Below the pieces are notes generated by a model. The model saw only the letters and a list, made by a program, of their open reading frames with translations, was not told the DNA's origin and ran no database searches. A stretch of 64,000 nucleotides of DNA from Clostridiales bacterium (GTDB lineage: Bacteria > Bacillota > Clostridia > Oscillospirales > Butyricicoccaceae). Positions 7,931-15,972 of the stretch are shown piece after piece (the stretch's first letter is position 1; each line of letters opens with the position of its first letter). The stretch lies in assembly GCA_004555915.1 (NCBI GenBank), contig SFJM01000014.1, positions 18,594-82,593 on the forward strand. The letters are read 5' to 3'. Both the position numbers and the translations under genes were made by a program.

Positions 7931-8425
7931 TCACAGCTTCAACAGTTCTACCGGCTCGGACCGGGTCACTGTTCCGTTCTCACTTTTTAACAGCACATAC
8001 AGACAGAAGCCATCATCCAGCATCGCGCCGGCTCTCAGTTCACCACTTCCATCCGGCACCGGTACGCACAGATGCAGCTGCTTTTGCTGTCCGCCGCGCA
8101 CAACCACACTTTTGATTTCCAGTTCTCTCAGCTGATATGCCGGTGCAAAGTTCAGGTCCAGCCATTTTTCCGTGTGATACAGTTCCTCAGCCGCCCCTAC
8201 CGATACGGTATGTTGTTCCAGACCATCATTCTTCCAATCCAGCGTAACCAGCTGTACAGAAATGCCTTCCAACAGTTTCCCGCGTTTTACCGCTGCCTTC
8301 TGCTCCAGCCGCTGCATTGCCTCATCGCTGCATTCGCCGATTACCTGTACCGCATATTCTCCACAATACGGACAGTTTCCCGCCTGCTCCGGAATTACGC
8401 CTCCGCATACCATGCATCTATTCAA
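7931..8425 (-). CDS. zinc-ribbon protein with C-terminal beta module
   Basis: A 164-aa protein. Residues 4-21 form a zinc ribbon with two CxxC knuckles (CMVC and CPYC). A linker helix follows, then about 100 residues with a beta-rich pattern. The last strand pair (FCLYVLLKSENGT through PVELL) resembles the C-terminal end of the Hsp70-like protein of the same operon (YYFHVLLESEDGT through PIRL). It starts at a TTG at 8425 whose bases overlap the stop codon of the long coiled-coil gene (TTGA), with AAAGGAGG 7 bases upstream, so translation is coupled. Probably an adaptor within the complex. Confidence 0.6.
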   Translation of the reverse strand: MNRCMVCGGVIPEQAGNCPYCGEYAVQVIGECSDEAMQRLEQKAAVKRGKLLEGISVQLVTLDWKNDGLEQHTVSVGAAEELYHTEKWLDLNFAPAYQLRELEIKSVVVRGGQQKQLHLCVPVPDGSGELRAGAMLDDGFCLYVLLKSENGTVTRSEPVELLKL

Positions 8426-10437
8426 GATAAATCCTCCTTTACCATTTTTTCATATTCATTCATCCGTTCACCGATTTGTTTCAGCTTTGCATCTGTTTCC
8501 TCCAGCGCAGCCCGGACATCTGCTGTTACATCAAATGCTGTGATTCTTCCACCACTCTGTGCGGAAATCACCGCACTTTCCTCGGACAGATTCCGGAACT
8601 TGCTGCTGAGGAATCGTAGCCTGGAATGGATTTCCCGCAGGCGCATGGTCTGCTGCTGATATTCATCGGATGCCATGGCATTTTGCAGATCCATCAGCGT
8701 GCTTTGCAGGTTCTGGAACTCACTCTGTTTCTTTTCACCATCAGACTCCCATTCCTTCAGTTTCTTTTCTGCTTCCGCAATACTGTCCTGCAGCTTTTCT
8801 GACCGTTCTTTCAGGCGGTCAATATCCGCATTCAGCCCATCCAGTTCACTTTGCTGCTTGTCATTCATTTCGGAAAGCTCATTCTGCCTGCGCTCCGCTT
8901 CTGCCTGCTTCATTTCATATGCTGCCTGCTGGTTTTGCAGGCTAATCGCCATAGCTTCCAGTCTTTGCTCCAGAACCGGTTTCTGTTCCAACAGAAATGC
9001 CTTCTGTTTTTCCATTTCTTCCAGCCTGGTCTGCAGTGCGGCACAGTCCTCCGCAGCGATTTTCTGTGCGGTTTCTGCCGTCAGCTTCAATCCTGCCAGA
9101 CGATCCAGCTCCTGCTGCTGTTCCTCCCGGCTCTTTTCCGCCAGCTCCGCAGAAATCTGCATCGTGTCACAATCTTCCAGCAATCTGGACTTTTGTGCAC
9201 GTGCCATATCCGTCCGCTTTATCAGGGACTCCTGTGCAGTCTGGCACTTCTGTACCTCTGCCTGCATATCCTGCAGCACCTGTTCTGCTTCCGCACAGGC
9301 CTGTTGTGCCTGTGCCAGCTGTCCCTGACGGAACTGTTCATTGCGTAGCTTTCTTTCCTGTATATCACTCAGCAGCTGCTGGTATTCCGCGCTCAAACGG
9401 GTAAATCCGCCCTTGAGCTGCTCCAGTTCGGTTTGTTTCGTTTCAAAATCGCTTTCCACCGCAAGCTTTTTATCGCTGAGCTGTTCGGTCTGTCGGAGCA
9501 GTTCTTCGGTATCCGCCAGAAGCTGGCTGGTTTCGGTCTGCAGCTGGTTTCTTTCAGCTTCTGCCTTCTGTTTCTTTTCTGCCTCACGGTCACATACTAC
9601 GGTTTGTTCCGCAATCTGCAAACCAAGCTGTTCCACCTGCCGCTCCAGCTCTGCCCGTCTGGACTGAATCGACGGGAGGTCAACGGTTTCCAGCTGTTCC
9701 ACCTGCTTTGTGAGAGCATCGCATGTTTCCTGCTCCATATCAGCAAGCTGCTTCTGCTGTTCCAGCTCCTGCTTTTTCTGCTCCAGCGTTCTGGTCTGCT
9801 CCGCAATCTGCCGACGGATGCTGGACTGTTCTGTTTGCAGGCCATCCTGTTCCCCGATCTGCCGTTTCAGCTCTGCCAGCTGCTGTTGCAACATGGTTTT
9901 CTCGGCACGGGCTTCCTCCAGAGCCGGTACCGACATGCGGTCAAGCTCCTGTTTCAGGGCATCACATGCCGCACGTTCCCGGTCAGTCTCAGCCTGCAGC
10001 TGTGCCAGCTCCCGTTTTTTCTGCTCCAGCGCAGCAGCCTGTTCAGCAATCCGCTCCCGGTATGTATCTGCTTCCGCACATTTCTGCTCGATTTCCTTTG
10101 CCTGCAGCTCGATTGTTTTCAGTTCATCGGCGCCCGCAAGGGCTTCTGTTTTCATTTCATCCAGCTTTTTTGCAAAAAAAGCCTTATATTCATAGACTGC
10201 ATCCCGATTTGCCGCATAGATACGGGAAAATTCACCGCCTTCCCATGCCAGCAGCCGTGCAAAATCGCCAATATTGCCGACCTTGCATTCTTCTGTTGCT
10301 TTACCGGTCTGCTGTTTTATCGTATGACTCAGCTGCTGATACAGATTCAGGATTTCATCCGCTGTAATCTGCCGCCGCTGCCCCAGTTCCTGGATTTCCT
10401 TTGCTATATCACGAAATGACAAATGATTCACCTCCAT
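8422..10437 (-). CDS. long coiled-coil protein, about 670 aa
   Basis: A helical N-terminal region of about 90 residues (SFRDIAKEIQELGQRRQITA, then GEFSRIYAANRDAVYEYKAF) is followed by a nearly continuous coiled coil from about residue 95 to 610. It is very rich in Gln, Glu, Leu, Ala and Lys. Near-repeats such as EQKKRELAQLQAE and EQKKQELEQQKQL point to growth by internal duplication. The rod would be many tens of nanometres long if uninterrupted. The ATG at 10437 has no site of its own. A TTG six codons in (10422) has GGAGGTG 6 bases upstream and may be the true start. Likely a scaffold or filament-forming element; no enzymatic motif. Confidence 0.65.
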   Translation of the reverse strand: MEVNHLSFRDIAKEIQELGQRRQITADEILNLYQQLSHTIKQQTGKATEECKVGNIGDFARLLAWEGGEFSRIYAANRDAVYEYKAFFAKKLDEMKTEALAGADELKTIELQAKEIEQKCAEADTYRERIAEQAAALEQKKRELAQLQAETDRERAACDALKQELDRMSVPALEEARAEKTMLQQQLAELKRQIGEQDGLQTEQSSIRRQIAEQTRTLEQKKQELEQQKQLADMEQETCDALTKQVEQLETVDLPSIQSRRAELERQVEQLGLQIAEQTVVCDREAEKKQKAEAERNQLQTETSQLLADTEELLRQTEQLSDKKLAVESDFETKQTELEQLKGGFTRLSAEYQQLLSDIQERKLRNEQFRQGQLAQAQQACAEAEQVLQDMQAEVQKCQTAQESLIKRTDMARAQKSRLLEDCDTMQISAELAEKSREEQQQELDRLAGLKLTAETAQKIAAEDCAALQTRLEEMEKQKAFLLEQKPVLEQRLEAMAISLQNQQAAYEMKQAEAERRQNELSEMNDKQQSELDGLNADIDRLKERSEKLQDSIAEAEKKLKEWESDGEKKQSEFQNLQSTLMDLQNAMASDEYQQQTMRLREIHSRLRFLSSKFRNLSEESAVISAQSGGRITAFDVTADVRAALEETDAKLKQIGERMNEYEKMVKEDLS

Positions 10438-10495
10438 AGCGGTTCTGCTTTTATTCTCTCTGTATGCGAATCAGTACAGGCATGTCTGTTGTGTA

Positions 10496-12190
10496 TCAAT
10501 CCACCTGATGCAGTCCGCTGCAGAAGCGTTTTGCCTGATCCAGACGGATTGGCTCTCCAAATGGCTTAAATGTTCCATCTTCACTTTCCAACAAGACATG
10601 GAAATAATATACGCCGGATTCATCCACGGAAAAACCGTACTGGGTCATTTCAATCGGCAGGTGCTGCAGCTTTTCCCGCAGTTCCTCTTTCAGCAGCAAT
10701 TCTCTCGGCTTGCCGTTCTGCCGGACGGTTGCAAAGGTCTCAATCTTCCGTTCCGGATTAAAATATGTAACCGGTGTACCGTCTTCATGGCTGATATAAT
10801 AGACTTCCCCCGGTTTGATTTCCTGACGGTACTGGATTGCCCAGTCATAGACCTCCTGTCCGCCTCGGGTGCTTCGGATGCCCAGGCTGCGGTCTGCCGT
10901 GTTCACAATGCGGATGACATCCCCGGCAATTAAACCTGCACCCAGAGCTACCGCACATTCTTTTTTGTCTGCACTGATGTCATATTTCCGGCGGTCGGTT
11001 CCACTGAACCCGAATTTCTGACGAACCTGTTCCTTTACCAGCCCAAAGCTGCCGAAGCCGCCTACCAATGCAATTTTGAAATTCTCTGTCCTGGGATCTG
11101 TGTAATTGCCAAGCCCGCGTGTTCTGTGCTCGCCAAAATTCTTCCATCGATCCACAATGTCAATGATCGCATCCAGCTGTTCATCCAGTACCGGCTGGAT
11201 GACCTTCTGGTATGCCCCATGCAGCAGACGGCCTGTCACACCAACTGCACCGTCATAAGGTACCTTGAACAGGATATCCTCACTCTGTGCAAATGCCTCA
11301 CTGCTCATGGCAAGCTGAAATTCAATTTCATCAATGGTATTGCCATCCAACAGCTTATTTTCCAGCTGTCCGAACATTTTTTTGAACTTCATTCCATCCG
11401 GTTCCTGACCATTCTCCAAACGGCCACTGGATTGCAGTGCCATACGGCACAGCTCTTCCATAAAGGCGATTGCCGCATCACCAACCTGCCCATCCTTCTG
11501 GTTTTCTCCGGCTCCCACGGAATCCATAATCTGAATCTGTGTTTCCGTCGTGCCATCGGCTGCAATGTCGGATTTTACATCGGTCAGCGTGATATCCAGC
11601 GTACCTCCGCCGTAATCAATAATCAGGATATAGCCATTATATGCATCTCCGGTATCCCGGTTGTAATTATAGGCAAAATATGCCGCTGCCGCTGCCGGCT
11701 CACTGACAACCGTAACGTCTTTCACATAATCCAGGCTGCTGCAGATTTCCTTCAGAATCGGACGGCCATCCTGCATACTGTCACTGTTGCTCCAGATTTC
11801 CGGTGCGCAGATCACCAGACGGTCAATGATTGGATCGTCACTGGAAACACGCTTTGCAATGCTTTTCAGGTAATGATCCAGATAGTTTTGTGTAATCATC
11901 TGCGGTGTAAAATGACCGTCATAGCCGCGGTCCTGCAGCACATCCTGCCGGACCTCCGGCAACAGCATTTTAAACGCACGGAACAGCCTGACATCCGGCA
12001 GCAGCTGCTGCTCCTTGGCTGCATTTCCGTACTGGAGGTCATCACAGTCATCCAGGCAGACCAGCGAAGGAATCGCACCGCCGCCACCTTCCTTTTCTGC
12101 CTTTGTCGCAACCTCCTTCTCGACCGGATCATAGACTGCAAAGCACGAATATGTACTGCCAAGATCTGCGCCGATACTTAAAACTCCCAT
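10496..12190 (-). CDS. Hsp70/actin-fold ATPase without a chaperone lid
   Basis: A 564-aa ATPase of the sugar kinase/Hsp70/actin fold. Phosphate 1 is IGADLGSTYSCFAVYD (6-21), phosphate 2 LIIDYGGGTLDITLTD (189-204) and the adenosine motif ALVGGFGSFGLV (374-385), followed by CAVALGAGLIAG (412-423). After about residue 430 there are only some 130 residues, beta-rich, ending in YYFHVLLESEDGT. The usual DnaK substrate-binding sandwich and helical lid are not recognisable. Start ATG 12190 has AAGGAG. No dnaJ or grpE is nearby. It could be a nucleotide switch that recruits partners rather than a folding chaperone. It is the second gene of the operon, 76 bases after the first. Confidence 0.8.
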   Translation of the reverse strand: MGVLSIGADLGSTYSCFAVYDPVEKEVATKAEKEGGGGAIPSLVCLDDCDDLQYGNAAKEQQLLPDVRLFRAFKMLLPEVRQDVLQDRGYDGHFTPQMITQNYLDHYLKSIAKRVSSDDPIIDRLVICAPEIWSNSDSMQDGRPILKEICSSLDYVKDVTVVSEPAAAAAYFAYNYNRDTGDAYNGYILIIDYGGGTLDITLTDVKSDIAADGTTETQIQIMDSVGAGENQKDGQVGDAAIAFMEELCRMALQSSGRLENGQEPDGMKFKKMFGQLENKLLDGNTIDEIEFQLAMSSEAFAQSEDILFKVPYDGAVGVTGRLLHGAYQKVIQPVLDEQLDAIIDIVDRWKNFGEHRTRGLGNYTDPRTENFKIALVGGFGSFGLVKEQVRQKFGFSGTDRRKYDISADKKECAVALGAGLIAGDVIRIVNTADRSLGIRSTRGGQEVYDWAIQYRQEIKPGEVYYISHEDGTPVTYFNPERKIETFATVRQNGKPRELLLKEELREKLQHLPIEMTQYGFSVDESGVYYFHVLLESEDGTFKPFGEPIRLDQAKRFCSGLHQVD

Positions 12191-12266
12191 GTTTTCTCTG
12201 CACTCCTTTTTATCTGGTGCTGCTTATGCCGTCATCTGCGATATCGCACCATGCTTCCATTTCATA

Positions 12267-13874
12267 TCAACAAAAATTTTGTAAAAGCTCCCTGGCATCG
12301 TTTTCATCCTCATCCGTCCATTCCGAAACCGCTTCGTCCTGGGCGGTTTGTGCCCCATACAGCATTTCTGTATTTTTCTGCTCCATTTGCTCAATGATCC
12401 GCCGGGTCTCCATGGCATTCCTGCCAAAGTTGTCCTCCAGCTCAGCCAGTTGTCCGTTTTCAAACCGTATGGCATTTTCAATCAGCTGCAGTTCACTTAT
12501 CAGCTTGTTAAACCGTATCTCCGTTTCCGGATCCATTTCTTTATGCGGCATGCTGTTCAGGCGTTCTGTAATAACCCTTTGCTGCCGGTATAACTTAAGC
12601 AGTTTATCATACAGCTCGCAGATTTTCTGTGCGTCCTCAATCGGAGCATTTCCATCCGGCTCCAGCCACAGATGGCGGCACGCAAACAGCAAGGCGCGAA
12701 CCAGCGTGTTCATCTCATCACAGTCATGACACCGGCAGGCCTTTTCCAGCCGCGGCAGCCAGCCGCTGGCATACCGCTTCATCTGCTCTGCCGGAAGCCG
12801 GTTCCATGGTGTGCGCAGCAGCCTGCATACTTCCCGATAGCTTCGTGCTGCCTGACCGTTTTCCTCCGGTATGACAATGTGCTCTGCCCGCCGGCTCAGG
12901 TCCGTATGGGTTTGCATCTCTGTGCGAATGGAAATGTCCTGATAGTCCTCCACACTGGCTTTTCCGCCATATTCCCGGAATTGTTTTGCCCTGCGTGCCA
13001 GCTGTTTCCAGTTTTTACTCTGCTGCAGCCGCTGCATCATCTCCCGATAGGACAGCATGGCACCGTCGGTATCCAGCACGGTATCCCGCTTGCGAATGCT
13101 GTAGGAATGTGCCCAGCAATCCAGATATTCCACCATGGCAGTGCGCAGCTCCTCAGATAAAAACTGTGTTCCCGGTGCATTCTGTACGGCATTCATCAGA
13201 GCGGTAATGCGATCCTGTGCATAATCATTCAGGAATACGGCGGCATCCCCCATACGCTGTTTCAATCCGTCAAACAACGGAATCCGTTCCGCTTCGTGCA
13301 GGGTTTTATACACATCGTCACACAGATGATCCCGCCCGAAGGCACGGGAAAAAACCGAACTGTTGAGCAGCTGAATGGTTTTTCCTGCCTCCTTTGGTGC
13401 ACACAGCAGGATCTTACTGCGGGTCTGCCGGTTCTGCAGCTCCACCATCTGCCTGAGCAGCTCCTCACCGCCGCAGCCATCCACCATCGAGCAAAAGGTA
13501 TCCATCCGGAAAACAAAGGCCTGTTCGCCTTTGCGCAGCTGCCCGGGAATCCATGTCCGAAATGATTGGTATTCCTCTGTATCCATCCTGCAGCTCCGGT
13601 TGGTCCGGTCAAAGGTTTTCTCAGGAGCGCCGAATAACTTTTGCAGCAAACCCTTTTTTTCCCGGTTTTGAAGCTGGTCAAAGGAAGGCTCATCCAGCAC
13701 CTCGACACGGCAGTCGTCCGCTGTTCCGGTGATGAAATAAATGCCATGAAAGCCGGCACGGCTTAGCTGGAACCACAGAAAAGCATCCAGATTCATCTGC
13801 ATGCCACTCTCCAGACAGTAAATATCTTCGGGATCCGCAAAGACAAGCTGCACAAACTTCTCTGACCGAAACAT
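12267..13874 (-). CDS. first gene of the operon, 535-aa protein with P-loop-like motif
   Basis: I do not recognise this family. The N-terminal 180 residues have an alternating alpha/beta pattern: GFHGIYFITG (41-50), QAFVFRMDTF (118-127) and SKILLCAPKEAGKT (153-166). APKEAGKT at 159-166 fits the loose Walker A pattern [AG]xxxxGK[ST], but it comes late and lacks an obvious acidic Walker B after it, so this may be a degenerate AAA or other P-loop fold. The remaining 350 residues are helical, with Cys/His clusters (KACRCHDCDE) and a coiled coil near 455-515, and an acidic C-terminus. Start ATG 13874 is chosen for AGGGGAGG 6 bases upstream. It is the promoter-proximal gene of the cluster. Confidence 0.55.
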   Translation of the reverse strand: MFRSEKFVQLVFADPEDIYCLESGMQMNLDAFLWFQLSRAGFHGIYFITGTADDCRVEVLDEPSFDQLQNREKKGLLQKLFGAPEKTFDRTNRSCRMDTEEYQSFRTWIPGQLRKGEQAFVFRMDTFCSMVDGCGGEELLRQMVELQNRQTRSKILLCAPKEAGKTIQLLNSSVFSRAFGRDHLCDDVYKTLHEAERIPLFDGLKQRMGDAAVFLNDYAQDRITALMNAVQNAPGTQFLSEELRTAMVEYLDCWAHSYSIRKRDTVLDTDGAMLSYREMMQRLQQSKNWKQLARRAKQFREYGGKASVEDYQDISIRTEMQTHTDLSRRAEHIVIPEENGQAARSYREVCRLLRTPWNRLPAEQMKRYASGWLPRLEKACRCHDCDEMNTLVRALLFACRHLWLEPDGNAPIEDAQKICELYDKLLKLYRQQRVITERLNSMPHKEMDPETEIRFNKLISELQLIENAIRFENGQLAELEDNFGRNAMETRRIIEQMEQKNTEMLYGAQTAQDEAVSEWTDEDENDARELLQNFC

Positions 13875-13937
13875 AACATCCTCCCCTTTGCTTCCACTTG
13901 ATGGGATTGTTATCATTTAAATGAAATATACGTTCAT

Positions 13938-13966
13938 ATTATACCTTAAATTTGTGCACAAGTGAA
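13938..13966 (-). promoter_or_regulatory. promoter of the eight-gene AAA/Hsp70 operon
   Basis: TTCACT (13966-13961), a 17-base spacer and a perfect TATAAT (13943-13938) on the minus strand. The predicted leader is about 55 bases. It is the only convincing promoter I find for the whole cluster, so the eight genes are probably one transcript. Confidence 0.7.
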
Positions 13967-14043
13967 TAGCTGGCAAAAATTTTGACTAAAACCCCATTTT
14001 ATGGACGAAAAAATCTACTGCAGCAACTCTGCCCCAACGCAGT

Positions 14044-14085
14044 AAAAAATGCCCCCGGAAAATCTGCTGTTTTCCAGAGGGCATT
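14044..14085 (-). terminator. intrinsic terminator of sfsA
   Basis: ATGCCC and GGAAAA arms pair with TTTTCC and GGGCAT around a 7-base loop. On the minus strand TTTTTT follows. It separates sfsA from the AAA/Hsp70 operon promoter. Confidence 0.85.
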
Positions 14086-14117
14086 CTGTATTGCTGCACG
14101 GCCCGATCTATTTGGTT

Positions 14118-14795
14118 TTAACATCTGTGCTCCACACATGCCTGAATCTGCAGGCTGTCCTGTGTGACACCACATGGCATATACCAGATTTTTACACCTT
14201 TTGCAATGGCTTTTGCGAGAGCCTCTCCGAATGCCGGATGCGTCTGCATATTCGGCCGCACCTCTGTGACCCCTTCCATGGGAATCACAAAGGCAAGGAT
14301 GCCGGTAAAGCCATGCTCCGCCGCATCTGTCAGCTCATGGAGATGCTTCACAGCCCGCTCACTTGGCGCATCAGGAAAATACCCGATGCCGTCAATTTCC
14401 AGCGTGCAGCCCTTGACCTCCATCAGATACCTTGTTGTATCATGCTCCATATAAAAATCCAGACGTGACTTTCCATAGAGATATTCCCGTTTGATGCATC
14501 TGAAATCCTGTTTCTCCAGCCATTCTGCCATCACCTGATTGGGTGCCTGACTGTCAATATTGACCCAGCCTTTTCCGGGCTTTTCCACTGCGATCAGATC
14601 ATACTGTGTCTTTCTTTTCGGATTATCACACTTTTGCAAAATCACCGGTGCACCGGGAAGCAGAAGCTCTCTGCATCTGCTGGTGTTTTTTACATGGACT
14701 GTCTCCGGTTTTCCATCAATGCTGACATTGGCAATAAACCGGTTGGGACGGTCGCAAAATTCAGCCATGACTGTGTTTTGATACTGCATTCTCAT
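14118..14795 (-). CDS. sfsA: SfsA family DNA/RNA nuclease-like protein
   Basis: A 225-aa protein, the usual SfsA length. Conserved SfsA blocks are visible: the N-terminal OB-like part (RPNRFIANVSIDG, HVKNTSRCRELLLPG), then the restriction-endonuclease-like core with SRLDFYMEH, YLMEVKGCTLE, GYFPDAPSERAVKHL and the PNMQTHPAFGEALAKA region. E. coli SfsA was first linked to sugar fermentation and has the core of a nuclease; its physiological role is uncertain. A second ATG at 14789 has AGGAAA 5 bases upstream and may be the real start. It is followed by a strong terminator and seems to be monocistronic or cotranscribed with the PHP gene 58 bases upstream. Confidence 0.9.
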   Translation of the reverse strand: MRMQYQNTVMAEFCDRPNRFIANVSIDGKPETVHVKNTSRCRELLLPGAPVILQKCDNPKRKTQYDLIAVEKPGKGWVNIDSQAPNQVMAEWLEKQDFRCIKREYLYGKSRLDFYMEHDTTRYLMEVKGCTLEIDGIGYFPDAPSERAVKHLHELTDAAEHGFTGILAFVIPMEGVTEVRPNMQTHPAFGEALAKAIAKGVKIWYMPCGVTQDSLQIQACVEHRC

Positions 14796-14853
14796 TTCCT
14801 GCCAGTTTCATTTTTTTGAATTTCTTCTTAGTATTTTCCCTTTCCTGCCACGT

Positions 14854-15789
14854 TTATAAGCTCTCCCATCGTTTCCGCAGGTTTGGATAATAGCTGCCGC
14901 TGTACTGTTGGAATTGATCTGCGGTACTGTCATGAAAATCAGAACCACAGGAGCATCCAAAATCAAATTCCTCCGCCCAGGCCTGGAATTTCTCCACATG
15001 CTTCGGCAAATAGAATTGATATTCTGTCTCAATGGCAGCAGATTTTCCTGCGATATGCCGAAATCGGTGCAAAATTTCCCGAAGCTCTGCATCATCCAGT
15101 CCGTAATAATTTAAATGTGCCAAAGCGATAATATGCTTTCCCGCACAGGCTTCCACCGCCTGTTCCCATGGAATATATCGAACATGATCGGAGATATCCA
15201 CAAATGCCTTCCGTTTGCCCATCTTACCGATATATTCCTCCAGCGCTTCCCGTGTACTGGAAACAAAGCCTCTGTCATACATCTCGCTTGCCACAGCCTT
15301 CTTGCCGATTCGATTGCTTCCGGGATATTTTTCCAGCATTTCCTCTACTGTACCGATATCAATCCCCCGCTGTTTCAATCGTTGTATCATTGCATCCACA
15401 TACGACAAACGTCCTTCGTAATTCACTTTCTCATTATAGTTCAATATCTGTTCCAAACTCTGATTCCCGGTTAAATCGCCAAAAAATGTCGTGAAATGCA
15501 GTTCTATGGTTCTGCCGTCCTTTGCCCGATACCAGGTACTGATCTCACAGCCGTTTTCAATCGTGATATCCTCCGGCAGCCGATTCCGCACCTGCTGCAG
15601 CTGTTCCGGGTCCTGCAGCGCATCATGGTCTGTCATGACCATCCTCCGGATGCCATGCCTGTACGCCAATCCGCAAACATCCGCTACAGACAAGCTGCCA
15701 TCCGAAATTGTTGAGTGAATGTGAAAATCTGACCATCCAACGATGTTATTGTCCGGATATTTCATACCATAATTTTCGTATAATTCCAT
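14854..15789 (-). CDS. PHP-domain phosphoesterase
   Basis: A 311-aa protein with a PHP metal-dependent phosphoesterase domain. Motif 1 is DFHIHSTISDGSLSV, motif 2 MVMTDHDALQD, then NGCEIS, a later ALAHLNYYG, and the final metal ligand region CGSDFHD near residue 280. Members hydrolyse phosphate esters such as nucleotides or histidinol phosphate. The intervening ELHFTTFFGDL and GIDIGTVEEML segments resemble the 3',5'-nucleoside bisphosphate phosphatase group, but that is not certain. The start at 15789 is set by AAGGAGAG 8 bases upstream. Confidence 0.82.
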   Translation of the reverse strand: MELYENYGMKYPDNNIVGWSDFHIHSTISDGSLSVADVCGLAYRHGIRRMVMTDHDALQDPEQLQQVRNRLPEDITIENGCEISTWYRAKDGRTIELHFTTFFGDLTGNQSLEQILNYNEKVNYEGRLSYVDAMIQRLKQRGIDIGTVEEMLEKYPGSNRIGKKAVASEMYDRGFVSSTREALEEYIGKMGKRKAFVDISDHVRYIPWEQAVEACAGKHIIALAHLNYYGLDDAELREILHRFRHIAGKSAAIETEYQFYLPKHVEKFQAWAEEFDFGCSCGSDFHDSTADQFQQYSGSYYPNLRKRWESL

Positions 15790-15878
15790 CAGATTTCTCT
15801 CCTTGAACGTATAAGAATACATTCATTATACTGTAAAAATATCATTCTGCCTATATTGTTTCTGTCTTTTTTCCATGC

Positions 15879-15909
15879 AAAAGACCCCGAAGTTTTTGTT
15901 CAGGGTCTT
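15879..15909 (-). terminator. probable terminator after the APC permease gene
   Basis: AAGACCC (15881-15887) pairs with GGGTCTT (15903-15909) over a 15-base loop. The T-run on the minus strand is short (TTTT), so termination may be partial. Confidence 0.6.
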
Positions 15910-15972
15910 GCAGGTTTGTAGTTTTTGCCTTTGCTGTGCCGCACGCTTTAACCGGCAGCTGATGGTTTCCTG

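Noticed and set aside
3239..13966. Prophage or contractile injection system as an explanation of the eight-gene operon
   Set aside because: No tail, sheath, baseplate, integrase or holin genes are present. The AAA proteins do not look like the ClpV type, and the zinc ribbon, Hsp70-fold and coiled coils do not fit.
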